Source of the DNA: an uncultured Collinsella sp.
Lineage (GTDB): Bacteria; Actinomycetota; Coriobacteriia; Coriobacteriales; Coriobacteriaceae
Reading direction: 5' to 3'
DNA: 14,105 nt
NCBI GenBank assembly: GCA_938023905.1
Contig: CALJCO010000021.1
Span: 1 to 14,105, forward strand
Positions 1-7,462 of the stretch are shown here, one piece after another. How positions within the stretch are numbered: position 1 is the first letter of the stretch; each line of letters starts with the position of its first letter. The notes beneath the pieces were generated by a model that was not told where the DNA came from, searched no databases, and saw only the letters and a program-made list of their open reading frames with translations. The translations under genes and the position numbers were made by a program.

Positions 1-968
1 TCGTAGGTCCGGTGCTCGATAAACGCCCGGCCGATTCGGTCGACTGGCACATGCCCGAGGTCTGCCCCGTGTGCGGTAGCCCCGTGGTCCACGAGGATGG
101 CGAGGTTGCCTACCGCTGCGTGTCCATCGACTGTCCCGCACAGCTCAAGGAGCGCCTGCTTCACTGGGTAAGCCGCGGCTGCATGGACGTCGACGGCCTG
201 GGCGACGAGATCGTCGACAAGATGATCGCTGCCGGCCTGATCCACGATGTCGCGGACTTCTACCAGCTCACGGTCGACGACATCGCAGGCCTGGACACAG
301 GGCGCGTGTACGCTAGCTCCAACAGCAAAAAGGGCGTCAAGAAGGGCGACCCCATCCCGGTGGGCCTCAAGACGGCCGAGAAAATCATCGCCGAGCTCAA
401 CAAGTCCAAGAGCCAGCCGCTCGGTCGCGTGCTGTTTGCCCTGGGCATCCGCCACGTGGGCAAGAGCGTGGGCGAGGTCATCGCCGAGCGATTCCTGTCG
501 ATTGATAAGCTCATCTTGGCGAGTGAAGAGGACATCGCCGAGTGCGAGGGCATCGGTCCCAAGATTGCGGCGAGCGTCAAGCAGTTCCTGGCCGTGCCCG
601 AAAACCTTGCCGTGCTGGAGCGTTTGCGCCAGGCGGGTCTGTCGCTCGAGGTCGACTTGGGCGCCGCGCATGCACAAGCCGCAGCCGACGCGGGCGTGGC
701 GGGCGAGCTCGCCGATGCACAACCGCTCGCGGGTCTGACCTTCGTGCTCACCGGCACGCTCGTCAACCGCACCCGCGACGAGGCAGGCGCGGCGCTCAAG
801 GTGCTCGGCGCCAAGGTCTCGGGCAGCGTGTCCAAGAAGACGAGCTATCTGGTTGCCGGCCCCAAAGCGGGCTCCAAGCTCACCAAAGCCGAGCAGCTGG
901 GCGTACCCGTGCTGGACGAGGACGCCCTCGAGCAGATCCTGGCGACTGGTCAGGTGCCGGAGGCGTAA
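1..968 (+). CDS. ligA: NAD+-dependent DNA ligase LigA, 3' part (5' end outside window)
   Basis: Joins nicks in duplex DNA using NAD+ during replication and repair. The reading frame is open to the window edge (first full codon at 3), so the adenylation domain and most of the OB domain are missing. Counting from the GTG at 12, a four-cysteine zinc finger is seen at residues 18, 21, 36 and 41 (C-x2-C-x14-C-x4-C). Helix-hairpin-helix repeats follow (IRHVGKSVGE and a GIGPK turn), then a C-terminal BRCT domain at about residues 240-312 (FVLTGTL, GAKVSGSVSKKTSYLVAG). A Lys/Gly-rich insert at about residues 95-118 sits where actinobacterial ligases are also longer than the E. coli enzyme. The GTG at 12 is an internal valine, not a start. 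The gene ends at TAA 966-968 just before a strong hairpin. Identification is secure. Confidence 0.96.
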   Translation, partial: VGPVLDKRPADSVDWHMPEVCPVCGSPVVHEDGEVAYRCVSIDCPAQLKERLLHWVSRGCMDVDGLGDEIVDKMIAAGLIHDVADFYQLTVDDIAGLDTGRVYASSNSKKGVKKGDPIPVGLKTAEKIIAELNKSKSQPLGRVLFALGIRHVGKSVGEVIAERFLSIDKLILASEEDIAECEGIGPKIAASVKQFLAVPENLAVLERLRQAGLSLEVDLGAAHAQAAADAGVAGELADAQPLAGLTFVLTGTLVNRTRDEAGAALKVLGAKVSGSVSKKTSYLVAGPKAGSKLTKAEQLGVPVLDEDALEQILATGQVPEA

Positions 969-992
969 GGCGTCGATAACCAAATTGAAGAA

Positions 993-1030
993 CCGCCCGG
1001 AAGCACGATGCCTTCCGGGCGGATTTTATT
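993..1030. terminator. Bidirectional rho-independent terminator between ligA and the MerR gene
   Basis: A perfect 11-bp GC-rich inverted repeat (ccgcccggaag 993-1003, cttccgggcgg 1012-1022) has an 8-nt loop and is followed on the plus strand by attttattt. On the minus strand it lies directly after the MerR stop codon (1026-1028) and is followed by a moderately T-rich stretch. The two genes converge here, so one hairpin can serve both. Confidence 0.88.
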
Positions 1031-1874
1031 TGGACGGGGAAACGGGCACCGTGATCTGCGTCACGTAGGTTGCCGGGTCGTCGCTGATGATGTCATCGAT
1101 GAGGGCGATCTCGCGTGAGGGACCGGCGGGTGCCAGGCCGTGCTCGCGCATATAGCTGAGCAGCTGCTCGTAGCGTGGGGCTGCTTGCCCGTGCGTGCCG
1201 CGGAAGCTTATGGTCAGGCAGCGCGCGGCAGGTCGCGTCTCAACATCGCCCAAGTAATCATCGGTGTCATCGAGCAGCAGAAAGACCTCGTCGTAGCCAT
1301 TAAAGTCACCGGCTGCCAGGCGTTCGGGCGCGATACCCACACCCAGATTGCCCAGATAGGCAAAGGTTTCGTGCTGCCCCTGCTGAAGCTGGCGGATATG
1401 CCATCCCAGCGAATAGGCGTCGGTGGGATTGACGCGCTCGTGCAGCGTGGCGCAGCGAAGTTCGGGTTCCTCGATTTCGCTAATGGTGTCGAGATCAGCA
1501 TTCAAAGCGCCATGAAGCAAGGCAAGCCGCTGGTCAATCTTGCGCGACATGCGCTCCAACTCACGCCGCCTGTGCTCAATTAACTCCTGTTGCTTGGTCA
1601 GTTGCCGTTGCATCAAATCCATATCGCGCGTAGTGACAAACTCGCGAATTTGCGCCAACGGCAAGTCGAGAACGCGCAGGTTGCCGATGGTGTTGAGGGT
1701 GGAGAGCTGCCGGGATCCGTAGTAGCGGTACCCGCTCGTCGGATCGACATATGCCGGCTCCAATAGCCCCATCTGTTCGTAATGGCGCAGTGTGCCCACG
1801 CTCAAATTGAGCAAGCGCGCCACCTCGCCAATGCGGAGCAGGCCCTCGGTGTGTTCGCTTGGCATGTCGGTCAC
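1026..1874 (-). CDS. MerR-family transcriptional regulator with GyrI-like effector-binding domain (BmrR-like)
   Basis: A 282-residue probable drug- or ligand-sensing activator. The N-terminal winged HTH is at about residues 12-80 (LLRIGEVARLLNLSVGTLRHYE, then GYRYY). A charged dimerisation helix follows at about 88-125 (QRQLTKQQELIEHRRRELER). The C-terminal domain at about 140-277 resembles GyrI/BmrR multidrug-binding folds (RPAARCLTISFRGTHG, ending ATYVTQITVPV). The GTG start at 1874 is preferred because AAGGAG lies 7 nt upstream; the ATG three codons later would be 16 nt away. It lies 54 bp behind the MATE exporter on the same strand, so the two are probably co-transcribed, and a MerR-type promoter stands before the MATE gene. 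Family knowledge suggests it senses a cationic or lipophilic compound and activates its own operon; the ligand cannot be read from sequence. Confidence 0.92.
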   Translation of the reverse strand: MTDMPSEHTEGLLRIGEVARLLNLSVGTLRHYEQMGLLEPAYVDPTSGYRYYGSRQLSTLNTIGNLRVLDLPLAQIREFVTTRDMDLMQRQLTKQQELIEHRRRELERMSRKIDQRLALLHGALNADLDTISEIEEPELRCATLHERVNPTDAYSLGWHIRQLQQGQHETFAYLGNLGVGIAPERLAAGDFNGYDEVFLLLDDTDDYLGDVETRPAARCLTISFRGTHGQAAPRYEQLLSYMREHGLAPAGPSREIALIDDIISDDPATYVTQITVPVSPSK

Positions 1875-1928
1875 AGGACCGCTCCTTTCGGTAAAACAGG
1901 GGAGAGGCGCTAGGCCTGCGTCGCCTCG

Positions 1929-3275
1929 CTACGCCACCAGCTTGTCAAAAGTTCCGCGGCGGTTGAGCACGGTAAATGCAATCACGCAGATGGTCGCCGA
2001 CAGAATCGACCCGCACGGTGAGGCGATGCCCATGGGAAACAGCGTGTCGGAATAGGCGTTCGACAGCAGCCACGCGCCCGGCACGCGAATGAGCGCCACG
2101 GCCAGCACGTTGTGCGCAAAGCCGATGTAGCTCTTGCCGTATGCAGCGAAAAAGCCGCTAAAGCAAATGTGGATGCCGGCAAAAATCGCGTCGAAAATAT
2201 AACTGTGCATATAGCCAGTACCGGCGGCGACCACCGCGGGGTCCTTGGCAAAAAAGCCGATAAACGCCGGTGCCACCAGCCACATCAGCACCGTGATCAG
2301 GCAGCCGTACACCACCGAGATCGTCATGGCGTCCTTGAGTACCTGACGCGCGCGGTCGCCCTTGCCCGCGCCGGCGTTTTGCGCCGTGAGTGCGCTGACG
2401 GTGGCACCCATGGAACTCGGCACAATGAACAAAAAGCTGATCATCTTCTCGACCAAGCCCACGGCGGCGGCATCAACCAGGCCGCGGTGGTTGGCGATGA
2501 CGGTGATGAACATAAACGCCACCTGGATGCAGCCGTCCTGCACGGCTACGGGCACGCCGATCTTAAGAATGCTACCGAGCACTTCGGGCTGGGGGCGCAG
2601 GTCGCTGCGCTTGAGGTGAATGTGCGTGCGGCGGCTCTTGAGCCACACGAGCGCGAGGGCAACGCTTGCCGTCTGGGCGGTTACCGTGCCGAGCGCCGCA
2701 CCCACGGGGCCGAGTCCCATGTGACCGATAAACAGAAAATCAAGCGCGATGTTGATGATGCATGCCACGCCAATCACGTACATGGGCGAGCGCGAATCGC
2801 CTAGGCCGCGAAAGATGGCCGAGAGGATGTTGTACGCGGCGATAAAGGGAATGCCCATAAAGCAGATACGCAGGTAGGCGGCGGTTCCTTCGACCGCTTC
2901 GGCCGGCGTGCCAATGAGTGCCACAATCTGCGGACACAGTGCGATCAGGACAGCGGCCAGCACCACCGAGACACCCATAAAGAGCGTGATGGTGTTGCCG
3001 ATGGCGGTCTCGGCGCGGTCAAACCGACGCGAACCCACGGCGTGGCCGACGATAACCGTCGTTCCCATGGCCAGGCCCACGAGCGTCACGGTAATGATAT
3101 AGAGCGTCTGCGCGCCGTTGCCCACGGCGGTGATGCCGGCGGCGCCGCTAAACTGCCCCATCATGTACAGGTCGGCCATGCCGTAGAGCATCTGCAAAAA
3201 GTACGAGAGCATATAAGGCAGGGCAAAGACCGCGATGGTCTTAAGGACATTGCCGCGTGTGAGGTCGTGTTCCAT
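1929..3275 (-). CDS. MATE-family multidrug efflux transporter
   Basis: A 448-residue polytopic inner-membrane protein of the MATE family, which exports drugs or metabolites in exchange for Na+ or H+. It has two repeats of about six hydrophobic segments. The N-terminus (MEHDLTRGNVLKTIAVFALPY) and the VGNGAQTLY and GLAMGTTVIVGHAVG stretches are typical of the family. The frame is open further upstream to 3512, but the start at 3275 is chosen because family homology begins at MEHDLTRG and any longer start would run through the MerR-type promoter at 3316-3346. The ribosome binding site is weak (AGAAAG, 8 nt before the ATG). It is the first gene of a unit with the MerR regulator, which suggests substrate-induced expression. 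The substrate is unknown. Confidence 0.93.
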   Translation of the reverse strand: MEHDLTRGNVLKTIAVFALPYMLSYFLQMLYGMADLYMMGQFSGAAGITAVGNGAQTLYIITVTLVGLAMGTTVIVGHAVGSRRFDRAETAIGNTITLFMGVSVVLAAVLIALCPQIVALIGTPAEAVEGTAAYLRICFMGIPFIAAYNILSAIFRGLGDSRSPMYVIGVACIINIALDFLFIGHMGLGPVGAALGTVTAQTASVALALVWLKSRRTHIHLKRSDLRPQPEVLGSILKIGVPVAVQDGCIQVAFMFITVIANHRGLVDAAAVGLVEKMISFLFIVPSSMGATVSALTAQNAGAGKGDRARQVLKDAMTISVVYGCLITVLMWLVAPAFIGFFAKDPAVVAAGTGYMHSYIFDAIFAGIHICFSGFFAAYGKSYIGFAHNVLAVALIRVPGAWLLSNAYSDTLFPMGIASPCGSILSATICVIAFTVLNRRGTFDKLVA

Positions 3276-3315
3276 GGGCGGGGCTTTCTGGCTTGGTCTG
3301 TTTACGTACCAGTGT

Positions 3316-3346
3316 AGTGAAAACCCTACAACGATTGTAGAGTCAA
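3316..3346 (-). promoter_or_regulatory. MerR-type promoter/operator of the MATE-MerR unit (19-bp spacer with dyad)
   Basis: On the minus strand a -35 TTGACT (plus 3341-3346) is separated from a poor -10 TTCACT (plus 3316-3321) by exactly 19 bp. The spacer region holds an inverted repeat with perfect core arms CTACAA/TTGTAG around a 3-bp centre (3326-3340), extendable to 8 of 10 pairs (3322-3344). Overlong 19-20-bp spacers filled by a dyad are the known arrangement for MerR-family activators, and this one resembles BmrR targets. The downstream gene pair encodes an exporter and a BmrR-like regulator, with a predicted 5' UTR of about 30 nt. Confidence 0.75.
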
Positions 3347-3466
3347 GGTTTGTGTTGGCGGCGGGGAGAAAAAAGTCACGCTCGCGTTCATTTCCAATTG
3401 AATACAGGGGCGCGTCCTGCGAGCTTGGCGCCTGCACTAGCCTTGCAGAAATCGATTTCGGAGCAC

Positions 3467-3494
3467 TTGACACCGATGCACGGCGCGCCATAAT
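3467..3494 (+). promoter_or_regulatory. Sigma70-type promoter of the ABC exporter operon
   Basis: A perfect -35 TTGACA (3467-3472) is followed after 16 bp by CATAAT (3489-3494), five of six to the -10 consensus. The predicted transcription start is near 3500, about 36 nt before the GTG start at 3536. It diverges from the MerR-type promoter about 120 bp away. Confidence 0.72.
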
Positions 3495-3535
3495 ACCTGG
3501 GTTTGCGAACAACGTTTGATGGGGGATGAACCTGC

Positions 3536-5356
3536 GTGCGCAATCTCAAGATTTTGTTTTCCTATCTGGGGGCATACCGCCGCGATGCCATACTCGGCGT
3601 GTTCTTTGTGACGGCCGAGACGGCGCTCGAGCTGTTTATCCCGGTCATCATGGCAAATATCATCGATGTGGGCGTGCCCGCGGGCGACATCAACTACATG
3701 CTGTTGCAGGGCACGTATATGTTGGTATGCGCCGCATGTTCGCTGGTACTTGGCTTGGGCTATGCACGCACGTCTGCTCGCGTCGCCTCGGGGCTGGGCG
3801 CTAACTTGCGCGAGGCGGAGTACCGCAAGATCCAGACGCTCGCTTTTGGCAATCTGGATAACTACGACGCCAGCTCGCTCGTCACCCGCATGACTACCGA
3901 TATCACCGTCATCCAAAATGCCATCGGCAATGGCTTTCGCCCCATGGTGCGCGGTCCCGTGACGCTCATCGTCGGCTTGGTCTATGCGCTGGTGCTGTCG
4001 CGTCCGCTCGCCACCGTTTTCGCGATCATCTTGCCGGTGCTGGCGATCGTGCTGGGCGTTATCACCTATCGCGTCAGTCCGCTCTACCGCCAGCTGCAGA
4101 CCTCGATGGACCATCTCAACGGTGTGGTGCAGGAGGACCTCACCGCCGTGCGCGCCGTCAAGGCGTACGTGCGTGCCGAGCACGAGGAGGCCAAGTTCGA
4201 TGCCGTCAATACCGAGCTTGCGCGCACCGCGACGAAGACCTTTGGCAACGCCGTGTTCAACCTGCCGGTGTTTCAGCTGTCGATGTACGTGGCGGCGCTT
4301 TCCATTCTGTGGATCGGCGGGCGCATGATTCTTGCCGGCGAGCTCGGCGTGGGCTCGCTCACGGGCTTTATGAGCTATGTGCTGCTGATCATGAACTCGC
4401 TCATGATGATTTCCAACGTGTTTTTGCTGCTCACGCGCGCACTTGCCAGCGTGGAGCGCATCTCGCGGGTGCTCGACGAGCGTTCGCTTATCCAGGCGCC
4501 CGACGCTGCCGCTGCCGTGCACGAGGTGGCCGACGGAAGCATCGAGTTTCGCGACGTTTCCTTTAAATACCGCGCGGATGCAGCCGAGGATGTGCTCGAG
4601 CATATTGACCTTTGCATTGAAGCAGGCTCCACGGTGGGCGTGCTCGGCGGCACGGGCTCGGGCAAGAGTTCGCTTGTGCAGCTGATTGCGCGCTTGTACG
4701 ACGCCACCGAGGGCACCGTGCTTGTGGGCGGACACGACGTGCGCGACTACGACTTGGCTACCTTGCGCGACGCCGTGGGTATCGTGCTGCAAAAGAACGT
4801 GCTGTTTACGGGTACCGTGCGCGAGAACCTGCAGTGGGGCAATCCGCAGGCGTCGGACGATGAGCTCCTCGCGGCCTGCCGGGCGGCATGCGTGGACGAG
4901 TTCCTGGATCGCATCGGCGGGCTGGACGGCGAGTTGGGCCAAGGCGGCGCCGGTGTTTCGGGCGGCCAGAAGCAACGCCTGTGCATTGCGCGCACGCTGC
5001 TCAAGCATCCGCGCGTGCTCATTTTTGATGACTCAACCAGCGCGGTCGATATGGCGACCGACGCTAAGATTCGCGAGCACATCGCTCGGATTCCCAATAC
5101 GACCGTGCTCATCATCGCCCAGCGCATCGCGAGCGTCATGGATGCCGACCGCATTGTGGTGTTGGACGACGGTCGTGTCCACGGCGTGGGCACGCACGAG
5201 GAACTGCTGGCGGGCGACAACATCTACCAGGAGATTTATGCCTCGCAGATGGAGTTTGCGGGGGATGCGGACGTCGCAGACGGCGCAAATGCCCCGTCTT
5301 CGCCTGGCCCCAGCGGATCACTTCAAGCCACGGAAGGGGGTGAGCGCCATGCCTAA
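3536..5356 (+). CDS. ABC exporter half-transporter (permease + ATPase), degenerate-site subunit of a heterodimer
   Basis: A 606-residue type IV ABC exporter half-molecule with six membrane segments (about residues 15-310) and a C-terminal nucleotide-binding domain (about 340-575). Walker A GGTGSGKSS is at about 371-379 and the signature VSGGQ at 474-478. Walker B reads LIFDD with Asp499 in place of the catalytic Glu, and the switch histidine is replaced by Gln529 (IIAQR). This pair of changes is the known mark of the degenerate-site partner in heterodimeric exporters such as TM287/288. The GTG start has GGGGGA 9 nt upstream; the ATG at 3526 is in another frame. A low-complexity Gly/Ser/Ala tail of about 30 residues ends inside the next gene. 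Export of lipids, peptides or drugs is possible; the substrate is unknown. Confidence 0.94.
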   Translation: MRNLKILFSYLGAYRRDAILGVFFVTAETALELFIPVIMANIIDVGVPAGDINYMLLQGTYMLVCAACSLVLGLGYARTSARVASGLGANLREAEYRKIQTLAFGNLDNYDASSLVTRMTTDITVIQNAIGNGFRPMVRGPVTLIVGLVYALVLSRPLATVFAIILPVLAIVLGVITYRVSPLYRQLQTSMDHLNGVVQEDLTAVRAVKAYVRAEHEEAKFDAVNTELARTATKTFGNAVFNLPVFQLSMYVAALSILWIGGRMILAGELGVGSLTGFMSYVLLIMNSLMMISNVFLLLTRALASVERISRVLDERSLIQAPDAAAAVHEVADGSIEFRDVSFKYRADAAEDVLEHIDLCIEAGSTVGVLGGTGSGKSSLVQLIARLYDATEGTVLVGGHDVRDYDLATLRDAVGIVLQKNVLFTGTVRENLQWGNPQASDDELLAACRAACVDEFLDRIGGLDGELGQGGAGVSGGQKQRLCIARTLLKHPRVLIFDDSTSAVDMATDAKIREHIARIPNTTVLIIAQRIASVMDADRIVVLDDGRVHGVGTHEELLAGDNIYQEIYASQMEFAGDADVADGANAPSSPGPSGSLQATEGGERHA

Positions 5357-7247
5357 GACATCCGCTCAGGCCCGTCCCGCCAATCTGGCGCAGACGCTTC
5401 GCCGCCTGCTCTCCTACATGGGTTACGCCAAGTTCTCGCTGCTCGCAGTGGGTGTGCTTGCCTCTGTTGCGGCCATCGCAAGCCTTGCCGGTACCTACAT
5501 GGTGCGCCCCATCGTCAACGGTTTGGCAACGGGCGGCGAGGAACTGCTCGCTAAGCAGGTTATCTTTACCGCTGCCATCTACGCCGCGGGCGTGCTCTCG
5601 GCTCTGGGCTACTCGCAGATTATGGTGCGCGCGGCCCAGCGCGTGGTGTCCGATATCCGCCGCGACCTGTTTGCCCACATTCAGACGCTGCCGCTGAGCT
5701 ACTTCGACAGCACGCGCTCGGGTGACATCATGAGCTTCTTTACCAACGACGTCGACACCGTCTCCGAGGCGCTCAACAACAGCTTTGCCAACGTGATTCA
5801 GGCGATCATCCAGGTGGTCGGCACCACGGCCATGCTCATCATCCTCAACTGGCAGCTCACGATTATCACGCTCGTGTGCGATGCGGCCATTGTGCTGTAT
5901 GCGCGCTACTCGGGCACGCGCTCTAAGCGTTTCTTTGCCGCCCAGCAGGCATCGCTTGGCGACCTGGACGGATATATCGAAGAGATGGTCTCGGGTCAAA
6001 AGGTCATCAAGGTCTTTAATCACGAGCAAGCCAACGTGGCTGGTTTTGACGCGCGCAACCAAGAGCTGCGCCGCACCGGTGGTGCCGCGCAGGCCTACGC
6101 CAACTCGATGGTGCCCATGACCGTGGTGATCGGCTATGCCAACTACGCCATCGTCGCCGTGGCGGGCGGCATGCTCTGCATCAAGGGGCTCGCCGACGTG
6201 GGCGCGCTTGCAAGTTACCTGGTCTTTGTACGCCAGGCCGCCATGCCCATCAACCAGTTTACGCAGCTGGGCAACTTTTTGCTCAACGCGCTGGCCGGTG
6301 CCGAGCGCCTGTTTGCCGCCATGGATCTTGAGCCCGAGGTGGACGAGGGCTGCGTGGAGCTGGTGCAGACGGGCGGCGCCGCGTGGGCATGGAAGATTCC
6401 CGAGGGCCAGGGCGTGGGCGCGTACGGGCACCTGCATGATGTGGCTGCCGTTGATGAGTCGGGCCGTGCGGTGGCTGCCGACGGCACCGAGCTCACGTGC
6501 GGCTTGGTCCCACTTGCCGGCGACGTGCGCTTCCATGCCGTGGACTTTTCCTACGTGCCAGGCACCCGTGTGCTCACGGATCTCAACCTGTTTGCCAAGC
6601 CGGGGCAAAAGATCGCGTTTGTGGGCTCCACAGGCGCCGGTAAGACGACCATCACCAACCTCATCAACCGCTTCTACGAGGTCGATGACGGCGAGATCAC
6701 GTACGACGGCATTGACGTCAAGCACATTGCCAAGGCCAGCCTGCGCGGGTCGCTCGGCATTGTGCTGCAGGACACGCACCTGTTTAGCGGCACCATCGCA
6801 CAGAACATCCGCTTTGGCAAGCTCGACGCGACCGACGAGGAAGTGCGCGCCGCTGCCGAGGCTGCCTGCGCGGATTCGTTTATCCGCCGCCTGCCTAGAG
6901 GGTACGACACACCGGTCACGGCCGACGGCGCCAACCTGTCGCAGGGCCAGCGCCAGCTGCTCGCCATCGCGCGCGTGGCCGTTGCCGACCCGCCGGTGCT
7001 CATCTTGGACGAGGCCACGAGCTCTATCGACACGCGCACCGAAAAGCTCATCGAGCGCGGCATGGACCGCATCATGCGCGGACGCACCACGTTTATGATC
7101 GCGCACCGCCTGTCCACCGTCCGCGACGCCGACGCCATCATGGTCCTCGAACACGGTCGCATCATCGAGCGCGGCACGCACGAAGAGCTGCTCGCTCAGC
7201 ACGGCGAGTACTGGCAGCTGGCGCATGGCTTAAAAGAGTTGGATTAA
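5349..7247 (+). CDS. ABC exporter half-transporter (permease + ATPase), catalytic-site subunit of the heterodimer
   Basis: A 632-residue partner of the preceding gene. The ATG at 5349 overlaps the upstream stop by 8 bp, with AAGGGGG 8 nt before it, which suggests translational coupling. Six membrane segments occupy about residues 25-310. The nucleotide-binding domain has Walker A GSTGAGKTT (426-434), signature LSQGQ (530-534), Walker B LILDE with catalytic Glu555, and switch His586. The catalytic residues are intact while the signature is non-canonical (Q for the second G position). This is the complement expected if this subunit's Walker motifs form the active ATP site with the partner's VSGGQ. 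An extra segment of about 60 residues (about 330-390), including WAWKIPEG, lies between the membrane and ATPase domains. The frame is open upstream to 4686, but that part is an overlap with the first subunit. Confidence 0.94.
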   Translation: MPKTSAQARPANLAQTLRRLLSYMGYAKFSLLAVGVLASVAAIASLAGTYMVRPIVNGLATGGEELLAKQVIFTAAIYAAGVLSALGYSQIMVRAAQRVVSDIRRDLFAHIQTLPLSYFDSTRSGDIMSFFTNDVDTVSEALNNSFANVIQAIIQVVGTTAMLIILNWQLTIITLVCDAAIVLYARYSGTRSKRFFAAQQASLGDLDGYIEEMVSGQKVIKVFNHEQANVAGFDARNQELRRTGGAAQAYANSMVPMTVVIGYANYAIVAVAGGMLCIKGLADVGALASYLVFVRQAAMPINQFTQLGNFLLNALAGAERLFAAMDLEPEVDEGCVELVQTGGAAWAWKIPEGQGVGAYGHLHDVAAVDESGRAVAADGTELTCGLVPLAGDVRFHAVDFSYVPGTRVLTDLNLFAKPGQKIAFVGSTGAGKTTITNLINRFYEVDDGEITYDGIDVKHIAKASLRGSLGIVLQDTHLFSGTIAQNIRFGKLDATDEEVRAAAEAACADSFIRRLPRGYDTPVTADGANLSQGQRQLLAIARVAVADPPVLILDEATSSIDTRTEKLIERGMDRIMRGRTTFMIAHRLSTVRDADAIMVLEHGRIIERGTHEELLAQHGEYWQLAHGLKELD

Positions 7248-7296
7248 CCCGTTCGAGCACGATGCTTTGACCCCTCCATGCTCCTCACCTCGCCTC

Positions 7297-7361
7297 AAAC
7301 CATCACAACATTCGACGTTTTTTGCCAAAATTGGGAAAAGCATCGAATGTTGTGATGGTTT
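7297..7361. repeat. Palindromic repeat family 1, copy 1 (possible terminator)
   Basis: Perfect 19-bp arms (aaaccatcacaacattcga 7297-7315 and its complement 7343-7361) enclose a 27-nt asymmetric interior. The right arm runs into a T tract, so it could end the ABC operon 49 nt after its stop. It is almost identical to the copy at 8539-8601. Confidence 0.9.
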
Positions 7362-7462
7362 TTCTACCACTCGATCGGGTGGAATCGCTTTCTTGCGCAC
7401 GAAGGTGTGCGGACCCGGGGGCAGGGGAATAAGGTTGGTTATCCGACTCCATTGGAGGGCTC

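Noticed and set aside
3276..3512. N-terminal extension of the MATE protein to 3512
   Set aside because: The extension is not MATE-like and would run through the MerR-type promoter.
3437..5008. Long minus-strand open frame (523 codons) opposite the first ABC subunit
   Set aside because: It is an antisense shadow of a high-GC gene: His/Arg/Ala-rich, without domains, while the plus strand encodes a complete ABC exporter.
5136..7226. Very long minus-strand open frame (696 codons) opposite the second ABC subunit
   Set aside because: Same antisense artefact; its composition reflects the complement of GC-biased third positions and no protein family is recognisable.
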